From the NCBI GenBank assembly GCA_001595945.1, contig LSSI01000024.1:1-54618 (forward strand): DNA of 54,618 bases. The letters run 5' to 3'. This document shows positions 20,927 to 30,179 of the stretch, piece after piece (the first letter of the stretch is position 1; each line of letters opens with the position of its first letter). The notes below the pieces were generated by a model. That model worked only from the letters and a program-made list of their open reading frames with translations. It searched no databases and was not told the origin of the DNA. This DNA comes from Thermoplasmatales archaeon SM1-50 (GTDB lineage: Archaea > Thermoplasmatota > E2 > DHVEG-1). A program made the position numbers and the translations under genes.

Positions 20927-21862
20927 ATGGGTTTAAGGACCTTGATACTTGCCTGGATAAGAATGATTCGTCCACCGATATTGTTTCTATGTTCTTTTGG
21001 AGCGGTTGTCAGTGCCTTAAACTGTGCAATATATATGAATGAGTCTTTATCATTTTTCCAGATCCTTTTTCTTATACTTACTCCTGCGTTTCTGTCCACT
21101 GGAACGATGTTTCATAACGATATTACGGATTTAGAATCAGATAAAATTAACAGACCAAACAAACCTGTGCCTTCTGGATTGTTGAAGAAAAAAACGGTGT
21201 ACTACATAGGATTGACGTTGATGATTGGATCAATTTTTCTCGCAGCTCTGGTCAATTACATGGACACACGAATGATTAACTGGGAATGTGCTGCTTTTAC
21301 AGTATTTTTAGTTATTATTGCTTTATACTACAATTACTACGGAAAACACCATGGTCTTGCCGGGCATATGGCTGTCGCAGTAGGTGTTGGCGCAATACCA
21401 TACTGGGGTGGCCTTGCGGTGTTCCCAAATCAACCTTTACTGATGTTGCCATTGGCAGCAGCAATCTTCTTCCAGGAAACCGGTAGGGAAATCATGGTTT
21501 GTGCTGGTGATTACATCGGCGATATCAAAGCAGGATTTAAAACGACACCGGTACGCCATGGAAGAAAACGATCCATGAAAATCGCATTACTCTTTTATCT
21601 CTTATTTATCCCAATATTTCCCTTATCTGCCTATGATTGGGCAGGACTACAAATGCCTCAAGTCTTCGGTGCAGTATACCTAATTGGAGGAAGTATACTT
21701 GCAGCATCTTTGCTTATCACCTGGTTCCGAACCTATATGGTTGTGATAAAAACAGATGAAGAAGAAAAGATATGGAAATCTTTCGAAAGAAATGAAAGGA
21801 TAGGAACAAGAGTTATGATAATAGTCTTTCAAATTTTCATATTTCTGGAGGTATTCTATTAG
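20927..21862 (+). CDS. UbiA prenyltransferase, DGGGP synthase-like
   Basis: About 311 residues, 7-9 membrane helices. The first Asp motif is HNDITDLESDKINRPNKPVP (~70-90), the second GDYIGDIKAGFKTT (~195). This pattern (ND..D.E.D.iNrP..PvPSG) is that of digeranylgeranylglyceryl phosphate synthase, which adds the second geranylgeranyl chain of archaeal lipids. Alternative: the lycopene elongase of C50 carotenoid synthesis, also a UbiA protein. Context with geranylgeranyl reductase fits the lipid role; the CruF neighbour fits the carotenoid role. ATG 20927 chosen; TTG 20918 is also in frame. Confidence 0.82.
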   Translation: MGLRTLILAWIRMIRPPILFLCSFGAVVSALNCAIYMNESLSFFQILFLILTPAFLSTGTMFHNDITDLESDKINRPNKPVPSGLLKKKTVYYIGLTLMIGSIFLAALVNYMDTRMINWECAAFTVFLVIIALYYNYYGKHHGLAGHMAVAVGVGAIPYWGGLAVFPNQPLLMLPLAAAIFFQETGREIMVCAGDYIGDIKAGFKTTPVRHGRKRSMKIALLFYLLFIPIFPLSAYDWAGLQMPQVFGAVYLIGGSILAASLLITWFRTYMVVIKTDEEEKIWKSFERNERIGTRVMIIVFQIFIFLEVFY

Positions 21863-21917
21863 TCAGAATACATATAAATTAAAAAGCTCAAATATATTCA
21901 GACTTTAACACACGGGT

Positions 21918-22162
21918 ATGAAAAAGATTTCTGCGTATGGGAAATTACTCCAGATTCCTGGTATTGGTGCTTTTGGGATTGTCCCTTTCATAGCACCTCT
22001 AACCGTAGGAATATATAATGTGTATTATCTTATTATTGTTTTAATTATCGGGGGGGTCTGACAGGTATTTTTGGCTTTTTAATTAACGACTATGTCGACG
22101 TAGAATTAAATAGGTTTGTCGAGGATTTGCAAAAAAAACCTAATACAACAGGGATACTATGA
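21918..22162 (+). pseudogene. Truncated, frameshifted UbiA-like remnant
   Basis: The ATG at 21918 opens KKISAYGKLLQIPGIGAFGI and a hydrophobic stretch, then stops at TGA 22059-22061 just after a run of seven G (22050-22056). With one extra G the frame continues LTGIFGFLINDYVDVELNRF and stops at TGA 22160-22162. The restored ~81 residues match the N-terminal quarter of a UbiA prenyltransferase, including the first Asp motif NDYVDVELN. The remaining ~200 residues and the second Asp motif are missing. The stop overlaps the next ATG (ATGA). Either a decayed gene or a slippage site. Confidence 0.65.
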
Positions 22163-23367
22163 CCTATGATGTTACAGTGGTTGGAGCAGGACCTGCAGGT
22201 TCAACAACCGCGAAATTTCTTTCAGAAAAAGGCTTTAAAACATTACTCATCGATAAAGAAAAATTTCCACGTGATAAACCATGTGGTGGGGGTTTACCAT
22301 TACGCGTTCTACAAAGATTCCCATATATTGATAATGATGGAATTATTGAAGCTTTTTCGTCCAGCGGAACGGTCTTTTCCCCATCATTAAAATATCAGAT
22401 TGAAATCAACCGAGATAAACCAATTATAGCTACCATACTGAGAAAAAAGTTTGATTTTAAGCTAGTGAAATATGCACAAGATGCAGGAGCTATTTTTAAA
22501 GAAGAATCCACTCTTTCTACTGTTCAAATCACCAAAGACAAGGTTCATGTCATAGTAAAGGATGGAAGAGTAGCTGATTCAGAGTTACTTGTTGGGGCTG
22601 ATGGAGTAAATAGCAGTATAGCAAAAAACACAGGTTTACGAAAAATGGGGGTAGAAAAAGGTGCATGTGTTCTTCAGGAATTTGAAGTTGATGAAAAAAT
22701 TATGGATGATTACTTTACTAAATCTCGACATTGCTATATCCATTCGCGTTTTAATACAACAGCGGGGTATGGATGGGTATTTCCCAAAAAGCACCATGTA
22801 AACATTGGATTTGGCATCATCCAGGATTTTAAGACTCTGAAACAAAAGCAAAACCTACTACAGTGCTATCAGGACTATATTGAATTATTAAAAGAAAAAG
22901 ACCTTATCCCTCAACAGTTAGACAAGACACCGATTAAAGGAGGAGCTTTATTGACACATCCCTTAGAAAAAACCTATGGGGATCGCCTTCTTCTCGTTGG
23001 TGATGCGGCAGGATTTGTCAATCCCTTATCAGGAGAAGGAATCTATTACGCTATGTCATCTGGGCAAATCGCTGCAGAGACCATCACAGAAGCATTAGAA
23101 AAAAGACAAACAACACAAGAGATTCTGTCAAAATACCAAACCCGTTGGCAAAAGGATTTCGGTAAAGACATCGATCTTATCCTGAAGGTTATAAAAAGAG
23201 GCAGCGTGGAAAAAACAGAAAAGATTATTAAAATTGCAAGCAACGATGAAATACTGACAAATCTGATGATGGGGGTAATTGCTGGAGAACTAAGTGTACA
23301 ACAATATAAATGGAAAATTGTGAAAAGATATTTTTATAGCTCATTGAAGAATTGTTTGAATCCGTAA
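22159..23367 (+). CDS. Geranylgeranyl reductase family flavoprotein
   Basis: 402 residues. FAD-binding Rossmann motif GAGPAGSTTAKFLSEKG at the N-terminus, PCGGGLPLRVL next (family-specific), GADGVNSSIAK in the middle, and GDAAGFVNPLSGEGIYYAM near residue 280. Members saturate geranylgeranyl chains of archaeal lipids, or those of chlorophyll and menaquinone. The start ATG overlaps the stop of the UbiA remnant (ATGA), so the two were once co-translated. The neighbouring CrtI-like gene is 31 bp downstream. Substrate is not shown by sequence. Confidence 0.9.
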   Translation: MTYDVTVVGAGPAGSTTAKFLSEKGFKTLLIDKEKFPRDKPCGGGLPLRVLQRFPYIDNDGIIEAFSSSGTVFSPSLKYQIEINRDKPIIATILRKKFDFKLVKYAQDAGAIFKEESTLSTVQITKDKVHVIVKDGRVADSELLVGADGVNSSIAKNTGLRKMGVEKGACVLQEFEVDEKIMDDYFTKSRHCYIHSRFNTTAGYGWVFPKKHHVNIGFGIIQDFKTLKQKQNLLQCYQDYIELLKEKDLIPQQLDKTPIKGGALLTHPLEKTYGDRLLLVGDAAGFVNPLSGEGIYYAMSSGQIAAETITEALEKRQTTQEILSKYQTRWQKDFGKDIDLILKVIKRGSVEKTEKIIKIASNDEILTNLMMGVIAGELSVQQYKWKIVKRYFYSSLKNCLNP

Positions 23368-23398
23368 AATGTAAAAAAAAGAAAAGGTGCTATTAAAC

Positions 23399-24781
23399 AT
23401 GAAAAAAAAAATATGTATCATCGGTGCAGGAATTGGTGGTTTAACTGCTGGTGCGCTTCTTATACAAAAAGGGTATTTAGTTGATATTTTTGAAAAGGAA
23501 ACGACAGTTGGTGGACGAGCAGTCTCAATAGGGATGTCATCGCAGACGATAGATTCTTACAAGCAACTATTGAATCGTTTTAATACCTTTATCGCGTTTT
23601 CAGAGCCACCACTTGAAGAAATTTTTGCAAAAAAAATGTTTGAGGAATATACCCTTGATTTAGGATTTCACATGATTGGAGGAGGCATCATTCAAAAACT
23701 GAAAAATATTATTATGGATTATTACCAGAACATCACTATCTATGAATCAAGGTTATTTGAACAGAAGAACAATCACTTTGGATATTTTGTGACTACCATT
23801 GACAAACTATCGATGCTACCTAATATCCTACGACTTCTTCTTTCCGGTGAAAAAACTATGAAAGAGCTAGATTTAATCTCAATAACAGAAACGATAAAAA
23901 AATATGGAAAAGGAAAAATGAAAAACGTGCTAGAAGTAAACCCTCGTTTGATTAGCACTATTAACAATCTGGACTTGATTTCAACAGGTGAGGTGTTTCG
24001 AACTCAGAAAGATATGAAGCTTCGAGGAGTAAATTACCCAAAGGACGGGGTTTTAAAAATATCACAAACTATTGCTGCGTATATAGAAAAAAATGGTGGA
24101 AAAATCCATCTAAATAGTCCTGTAACAAAAATTATAATTAACAACAAAAGGGCAGAAGGAGTTATTTTGAATGATAAGAAATATTTTTATGATTCTATAG
24201 TATCAAACATCCTAGTACAAAAACTTTTTACGATTGCTGATGAACATCAGTTTCCAGATGAATATGTTACTATGATAAAGGGTCTTGAGGGGACAGGAAG
24301 TTTGTGTGCATATTATTCTCTAAAAAAGATTGATCAAAGATTACTTGGAAAAACATTTATTTTTATTGAACGTGACTTAGGTGTTGATGGAAATGATGCT
24401 GCTGGCATGATTGATTTTATCTCCGCAAAAGCAGAAACTGGATTATCAGCTCCATCACAGTATCTCGTACAAGCATACGTTATTTGCACGCCAAAGGAAG
24501 CAAGGGATAAAAATATTCTAAACAAGCTTAAAAAAGCATTGGATAAAAACCTCGAACGTATCATACCCGATTTTCATTCTCAGCTCCAATGGGCTATCTA
24601 TCCTGCCACCTGGCACCTCGATGGAGTTGCAAAAACCATTGATAACATAAAACCAGATATACAGACCCCTGTTGAAAACCTCTATATGATTGGGGATTGC
24701 GTCAAAGCTCCTGGTATTGGAATAAACTGTGCGATTAACTCAGCACAGATTATTCAAAAGATCATTCCTATATCAGATTGA
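23399..24781 (+). CDS. Phytoene desaturase-like (CrtI/CrtD) FAD oxidoreductase
   Basis: 460 residues. FAD site IIGAGIGGLTAGALLIQKGY, then VGGRAVS; C-terminal signature YMIGDCVKAPGIGINCAINS. The middle region includes YPKDGVLKISQTIAAYIEKN, typical of this superfamily. Members desaturate carotenoids (CrtI, CrtD), but related proteins saturate or isomerise. Placed with CruF-like, UbiA and geranylgeranyl reductase genes it fits a carotenoid 3,4-desaturase; this is inference. GTG 23387 is in frame, but AAAGGTG sits 10 nt before ATG 23399, which I prefer. Confidence 0.82.
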   Translation: MKKKICIIGAGIGGLTAGALLIQKGYLVDIFEKETTVGGRAVSIGMSSQTIDSYKQLLNRFNTFIAFSEPPLEEIFAKKMFEEYTLDLGFHMIGGGIIQKLKNIIMDYYQNITIYESRLFEQKNNHFGYFVTTIDKLSMLPNILRLLLSGEKTMKELDLISITETIKKYGKGKMKNVLEVNPRLISTINNLDLISTGEVFRTQKDMKLRGVNYPKDGVLKISQTIAAYIEKNGGKIHLNSPVTKIIINNKRAEGVILNDKKYFYDSIVSNILVQKLFTIADEHQFPDEYVTMIKGLEGTGSLCAYYSLKKIDQRLLGKTFIFIERDLGVDGNDAAGMIDFISAKAETGLSAPSQYLVQAYVICTPKEARDKNILNKLKKALDKNLERIIPDFHSQLQWAIYPATWHLDGVAKTIDNIKPDIQTPVENLYMIGDCVKAPGIGINCAINSAQIIQKIIPISD

Positions 24782-24923
24782 TTAAAAATTAATTCTTTTT
24801 AAAAATAACTAATTTTTTATAATAGTAAAGTTACTAGTAAATAGTAAGTTATTTCAGAAGAGTAACTAATATAACATACCTCTATATTCAGAAGAACAAA
24901 ATACATTCCTACTCGGTGTAATA

Positions 24924-25889
24924 ATGTCTGTTAAATTAATAATGAAAGAGCCTTACATAAAAAGTAGGTTTCTCTCGAAAAAATTCAGAGGATATTTCGA
25001 TTTACTTAGACCTTTTACATTACTCGCGCCTTTTTTTGTTTCCATGTTTATCATGTTCGCAAGCCTTGTATATAACAATAGATTTGTTGAATTTCCGAAT
25101 TGGTGGATCATTATAGGTCAAGCTAGCCTTACGTTAGCGTTTCTGAATGCGGCATCGAACGCATTGAATCAAGCAACGGATGTAGAATCAGATAAAATAT
25201 CAAAACCATACCGTCCGATTCCACGGGGTGTTGTGGAAAGAGATGAGGCACAAAGTATCGCGTATATCTTTTATCTTTTCGCCTTGCTTCGTGCAGTTAC
25301 AATTAACACATGGTTCGGAGTGTTTGTTTTTCTTATTATGTTGTTTACCGTGGTCTATTCGCTTCCTCCACGGATGAAACGATTCCTTTTTATTAACCAA
25401 GTTTGGATTGCTATCCCACGAGGATTATTTGCCGTTCTTGCTTCATGGAGCGTCTTTGGTGATCCTTTTCAGATTGTTCCACTTACGATTGGGTTCATTG
25501 CTCTTGTTTTTTTCATAGGAGCTATGACAACAAAGGACATTGTTGATTGCGAAGCAGATAGAAAAACAGGGACACGAACCCTCATCAACACTGTTGGTAT
25601 CAAAAAAGCAGCGTTCATTTCGCTTCCATTCCTCCTTATCCCATTTGCCATTATTCCATTTTTAGTCCGGTATCACCTAATTAACACGTATTTCTTACCG
25701 CTTACAATTTTTATTATACCTAGTTTTTTTATATTCTATTTAATGCTTAAACATCAAAAAAGTGAAACCTTGGAAAATGTACAAGCATGGTCATTGATGT
25801 ACATGACATATCTTTTTTATGCGATCAGTTTTACCGCCCTTATTATTTTAGGCGAACTTGGGCAACTTGATTTTATAACATCTATCTAA
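24924..25889 (+). CDS. UbiA-family prenyltransferase (copy 2)
   Basis: 321 residues, about nine membrane helices. Asp motifs: NALNQATDVESDKISKPYRP (~85) and KDIVDCEADRKTGTRT (~210). It is clearly paralogous to the gene at 29194-30108: both share LRPFTLLAP, SNALNQATD, SKPYRPIP, ASWSVFG and TTKDI. These motifs differ from the DGGGP-like copy, so another acceptor is likely, for example a quinone, carotenoid or chlorin-like head group. Preceded by 142 bp of very AT-rich DNA; GGTG lies 6 nt before the ATG. Confidence 0.85.
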   Translation: MSVKLIMKEPYIKSRFLSKKFRGYFDLLRPFTLLAPFFVSMFIMFASLVYNNRFVEFPNWWIIIGQASLTLAFLNAASNALNQATDVESDKISKPYRPIPRGVVERDEAQSIAYIFYLFALLRAVTINTWFGVFVFLIMLFTVVYSLPPRMKRFLFINQVWIAIPRGLFAVLASWSVFGDPFQIVPLTIGFIALVFFIGAMTTKDIVDCEADRKTGTRTLINTVGIKKAAFISLPFLLIPFAIIPFLVRYHLINTYFLPLTIFIIPSFFIFYLMLKHQKSETLENVQAWSLMYMTYLFYAISFTALIILGELGQLDFITSI

Positions 25890-25902
25890 GTTAAAATCAA
25901 TG

Positions 25903-25910
25903 TTTTTTTT
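25903..25910 (+). terminator. Oligo-T terminator after UbiA copy 2
   Basis: T8 run 13 bp beyond the stop, followed by ATAAAA. Typical archaeal terminator, separating the isoprenoid genes from the large secreted protein gene. Confidence 0.4.
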
Positions 25911-26036
25911 ATAAAATCTGTAAAAATAAGGAGAGATAGAGCAAAGTCATCATCTCTTCGTATTAAAAAAGTTCTTATATTTATAAAACAACTCTTTTAT
26001 ATAGAAAAACTGAATAATTATAACAAAAGGAGATCT

Positions 26037-29000
26037 ATGCAAGGATCAAATATATTAATAGTCGGTATACTTCTTCTACTTATCTGTCCAGTGGTAAGTT
26101 TACCGGTATCCTCGCAGGACAATATAAACCCATTATGGGACACAACCTTTAGAGAATGGTCATACAGACAGGAGTTGCAATTACCCATACCAACATTTGA
26201 TTCTGTTGCCCAGTACCAACCAATCGATTTTCGTATAAGATTCGAAAAACCATGTTGGACGGAAAATGAAAATAAAACCTCAATTCGAATATCTTGTTGG
26301 CATAATGAACAATGGTATGAATTAGAATCACAAATCTATTCTCTCACTAAAGCTATCGGAGAAAAAAATTATATCACTGAATGTAACATCGTCTTTTTAG
26401 TTCCGCCCTTCGCAGATGGAACAGAGAGGTATTTCATTTATTATCATCATGATGTAACATCAAAACCAAATTATAAAGATCACGTGATTATTGAGGATGC
26501 AAATTATTCTTCGTCACCCTTGCCCGAATTAACAGCAAAAGCAAGATTTTATGGAATTAAACAAGATGGGTATTGTATCTACGGTGTAGGACAAGAAGGA
26601 ACGCTTTTAGATAGACCATGTGCTCAAGTAGTCGTAAAACAAAAAAAAGACATCAGGGAATTTGATATAATTAATTCAGATGAAATAGTGTCATTTGCAT
26701 TTGCCTATTATTATGGAAGTAAAGAAAAAGATGAAAGTTCTTCCGATCAAGTTTTTATCGATAAAAAAATTTTTGTTGATGGAACCCTTATGGGTGAATT
26801 TGGAATAATTAGTGAATCATATAAAAAGGATGTGCAGACAACCGCTATTTATCGATATTATTATTGTCCAATGGGAGAAAAACGCCTCTATGTTAACGTA
26901 AAACATGAGATGCTAAAAGATGCAACTGTACAAGGCATTGATAATATTGATGGTCGGTTTGGTTCTCTTATTTCAATAAAAACACGGAGTGCTGCCGTTG
27001 ATTCTTTAAATTTCGGGAAAATCTACCCATTTCTAAATTTCTACAGTGAAAATGAAAAAATTGAACAATATCAAATAAATCAGAATCCCTCCACGAAAGA
27101 ACGCGAATGGATTATATCATATAAAAACGACGCAAGTCTAGGAACAGAAGCATGGCTTTGTCACGGAGAAGGTAAGACAGGAAAGGTAAATGCTGTCCTC
27201 TTTGCATCAAGTCAAGGTATTGTGACATCGGGTACTGATGAGAGTGATGGCGTCCAATTAAAAGTCGCTGCGAAGGAATATCTAAATTTTCTAGGAACTG
27301 AGGTTGACTACGTTTCAATTAATTTTGGAAGACGTTCCTACAAACCTGGACATAGTCACGATGTTATGATTCCATCAGATCTGATAGTACAGTTTGATGC
27401 AGAAGTTTTTTCCTCTGAAAACGGGGGATATGAAACTGTACAAAAAGAATCAGCCCTTTATAAGACTTTAATAAAATTTCGTAAACTTTCTGGTGATATT
27501 CCATTTGAAAGAGAAGAAAAGAGATATAATGTTACAATCATCTCCCGATTCGGAGGAACATATTTATCTCGCCCGAGGTTGTCTAATCTCACAGGCGCCA
27601 CGTTTCCAGTGATATGGATAGAATTGCATCGTGACGGGGGGTTAATAGCTGAAGGAGCTGCCGACCGAGCTTTTTTAATTAGAGCAAAAAAAACATTTTT
27701 GGGTGTTTTAGAAGGAGACTATCTTGTAAAAGTGTTTCTCAAAAGGGAAAAAAAGAAGGTTTTCACAGGTTCAGCAATACTTCATTTGTTTAAAGACACA
27801 AAAGTAAATGTTTTCTGTACCTGGGAGCGAACAATAAAATTTACATTTCTTGACCAAAATGGACAGGGGATAGCTGGAGTTACTGCGTGGCTCATCAATC
27901 AAGATGAAGTTGTTTTTGACAAAAAAATAACACAACAGAACGGTGAATTAATTGTTAAAGCCCCTTACAATATAAAAGATCCATATACATTAAAAGCAGA
28001 ATACAAAAATTTTATTGTCTACAGCCAGGAGCTCAAAAAAACCATTATAAAAGTAAATGAACAAGTCACCCTTCAACTTTCCACCTTTGATGTTGTTGTA
28101 AAAGATGCTTTCGATTTACCACCAGGTGTTGATATAACACCTCTTTTGATAACCGCTAATGGAAACAGAACTATCCAACTTACTCCAAAAGAAAAAAGCC
28201 AAGGAGTTTATACTTTTAAAGATATTCCTGCAGGCGATTATCAACTTCAAATTAATTTTGGCGAGTTTATTGATACCATCCGTGTCTCCGTTCCCAATGC
28301 CGGTAAAGTTATCCAAATAAAGTTTTCAGCTATTTTTGATATGACAATCGATGTATTCGATTCCAAAGGAAATCTTGTTACAAATGACAATATTGAATTT
28401 TCTATTCTACGAGATAATCAAACCATTGCCAAAACAAAACAGAAAAAAATTTCTCTTCCTCCAGCCCACTATACAATCAACGCGTATTTAGAAAACAAAC
28501 TTATCGGGGTTAAACACGTTGAACTGATTAATAATAAACATCTGATATTTGTAACAACATTAGATTCTATTTTCCCGCTTATTCTCTCCTTGCTCCTATA
28601 TTCGCTGTTTGGGTTTTTTGTCATATTAACAATATTAAGAAAATTTTCGTTTTCATCATTATTGAAATCACTGGCTATTTTACTTATCGTTTTTTCAATT
28701 TTCCAACCCTGGTGGTTGTTCACAGGGTCAAGTTCTACACAACCGATAGAAAAAACCACATCATTATACATAAATCCAGGAATGATGATTGAAACAAAAA
28801 AATATTATGGTGAGCTATCATTAAACATCGCAGAAATACCTGATATTTTCATTGTTTTTCTTTCAGCAATACTGCCACTTGCAACACTAGCATGTGTATC
28901 TCTTGGTCTTGGCATTGTATTAAAAAGGACAAAGAAAAAGCACTATGCATTTCCTTTAAGTATCGTTGGAATTATCCTTCTAAGTATCCTAATCCCCTCG

Positions 29001-29216
29001 TTTTATTTTGGAACAACAAAATTAATTGAAGCAAGTATTGGTTCTGTCCAAGGAGAGGGGGTTCTTACCATTTCCATTGAATCAGGGGAAGTAACAATGC
29101 TTTCGAATTGGGGTTTTAGTTCAGGATTTTATATCACCTGCATTGCACTCATCGTGGTAGTGACAGCAATGCTTTTTGATATCCGTTTAATGATTAAGCA
29201 GAAAAAAAGATCATAA
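26037..29216 (+). CDS. Large exported membrane protein between two UbiA paralogues, unknown function
   Basis: 1059 residues with a strong ribosome site (AAAGGAGATCT before the ATG). Signal peptide at 1-25 (ILIVGILLLLICPVVSLPVS). Residues ~35-170 resemble DUF2341-like beta domains (EWSYRQELQLPIP, RYFIYYHHD). The central part is beta-rich. Residues ~590-830 hold two or three carboxypeptidase-regulatory/SpaA-like Ig domains (GQGIAGVTAWLINQDE, GVYTFKDIPAGDYQLQ). About five membrane helices fill ~845-1050. It could bind or process a surface lipid or polymer. The 3' end overlaps the convergent UbiA gene by 23 bp. No family name is certain. Confidence 0.75.
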   Translation: MQGSNILIVGILLLLICPVVSLPVSSQDNINPLWDTTFREWSYRQELQLPIPTFDSVAQYQPIDFRIRFEKPCWTENENKTSIRISCWHNEQWYELESQIYSLTKAIGEKNYITECNIVFLVPPFADGTERYFIYYHHDVTSKPNYKDHVIIEDANYSSSPLPELTAKARFYGIKQDGYCIYGVGQEGTLLDRPCAQVVVKQKKDIREFDIINSDEIVSFAFAYYYGSKEKDESSSDQVFIDKKIFVDGTLMGEFGIISESYKKDVQTTAIYRYYYCPMGEKRLYVNVKHEMLKDATVQGIDNIDGRFGSLISIKTRSAAVDSLNFGKIYPFLNFYSENEKIEQYQINQNPSTKEREWIISYKNDASLGTEAWLCHGEGKTGKVNAVLFASSQGIVTSGTDESDGVQLKVAAKEYLNFLGTEVDYVSINFGRRSYKPGHSHDVMIPSDLIVQFDAEVFSSENGGYETVQKESALYKTLIKFRKLSGDIPFEREEKRYNVTIISRFGGTYLSRPRLSNLTGATFPVIWIELHRDGGLIAEGAADRAFLIRAKKTFLGVLEGDYLVKVFLKREKKKVFTGSAILHLFKDTKVNVFCTWERTIKFTFLDQNGQGIAGVTAWLINQDEVVFDKKITQQNGELIVKAPYNIKDPYTLKAEYKNFIVYSQELKKTIIKVNEQVTLQLSTFDVVVKDAFDLPPGVDITPLLITANGNRTIQLTPKEKSQGVYTFKDIPAGDYQLQINFGEFIDTIRVSVPNAGKVIQIKFSAIFDMTIDVFDSKGNLVTNDNIEFSILRDNQTIAKTKQKKISLPPAHYTINAYLENKLIGVKHVELINNKHLIFVTTLDSIFPLILSLLLYSLFGFFVILTILRKFSFSSLLKSLAILLIVFSIFQPWWLFTGSSSTQPIEKTTSLYINPGMMIETKKYYGELSLNIAEIPDIFIVFLSAILPLATLACVSLGLGIVLKRTKKKHYAFPLSIVGIILLSILIPSFYFGTTKLIEASIGSVQGEGVLTISIESGEVTMLSNWGFSSGFYITCIALIVVVTAMLFDIRLMIKQKKRS

Positions 29217-30108
29217 TTATCGCAAAACTTAATGCAAAGATAAAATAAGTCCCATACATCAACGTCCATGCCGATGTGTTTTCGCATTTTGTATTTTTTT
29301 GTTTATGACACATCAACCATCCGATAACAACACATAAAAAACTAAGGAAAACAAGGGGTAAAACTGTTACAGGAATAATAGTAAAATACACCAAGGGAAG
29401 AATTAAACAAAATGCACCAATCATAAATACAAGTGAGAAGATTGAAGCTATTTTTAATCCAAACACATTCATCAATGTTTTCGTTCCCACGCTTCTATCT
29501 GCATCTGCGTCTAATATGTCTTTGGTCGTTGTTCCACCAAAAAGGAACAGAGCAGCAACACAGCCTATAGCAAGTGGAAGTGCGTCAAATGGATTCCCAA
29601 ATACACTCCATGAAGCAACAATACCTAAGAAGCCTCTTGAAAAAGCTACCCACAGCTGATTGAGAAATAAGAATTTCTTAATCCGTGGTTTTATCGAATA
29701 TGTAATTGAAAAAAAAGCAATGACGGATATAAAAAAAGCAAAAAGTAAATGTACCGTCAATGAGAGAATGAACGCAAAAGTGTATACAAAGAAAGATACC
29801 TTGTAAGCATCTATTGGTGAGACAAGCCCTTGCGGAATAGGACGATAGGGTTTAGAAAGCACGTCTTCTTTCCAGTCTGTGGCTTGATTTAATGCATTGG
29901 AGGCCCCATTTAGCAATGCAAAACAAAAACTCGCAGAAAGAATAATTTGAAATAGGGAGATGAATGCATGAGTGTTAGTTCCAGAATTAACAAGACTAGC
30001 TATGATGACGCTGCTAGATACTATGATAGGGGCTAAAAGAGTAAATGGTCGAAGAAGTGCAAGATAAACTCGTATTTTTTGAACAATAACCTCATCGAAA
30101 CGAAACAT
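29194..30108 (-). CDS. UbiA-family prenyltransferase (copy 3)
   Basis: 304 residues, about nine membrane helices; Asp motifs NALNQATDWKEDVLSKPYRP and KDILDADADRSVGTKT. It is a paralogue of copy 2 on the opposite strand, and the two flank the 1059-residue secreted protein gene. Both Asp motifs are intact, so it is probably active; the acceptor is unknown. It converges on and overlaps the 1059-residue gene by 23 bp, which links their expression antagonistically if both are transcribed strongly. Confidence 0.85.
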   Translation of the reverse strand: MFRFDEVIVQKIRVYLALLRPFTLLAPIIVSSSVIIASLVNSGTNTHAFISLFQIILSASFCFALLNGASNALNQATDWKEDVLSKPYRPIPQGLVSPIDAYKVSFFVYTFAFILSLTVHLLFAFFISVIAFFSITYSIKPRIKKFLFLNQLWVAFSRGFLGIVASWSVFGNPFDALPLAIGCVAALFLFGGTTTKDILDADADRSVGTKTLMNVFGLKIASIFSLVFMIGAFCLILPLVYFTIIPVTVLPLVFLSFLCVVIGWLMCHKQKNTKCENTSAWTLMYGTYFIFALSFAIIMIFFSA

Positions 30109-30179
30109 AATACTACCGTGCTTTCTTTTTTATATAAATATATCTTTACACTTCTTATCAAAAATTCTTTTTTAGAATA

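Noticed and set aside
24782-24923. Repeats such as AGTAACTAAT and TTCAGAAGA in the gap before UbiA copy 2
   Set aside because: Too short and the DNA is extremely AT-rich; no regular spacing, so no CRISPR or operator claim is justified.
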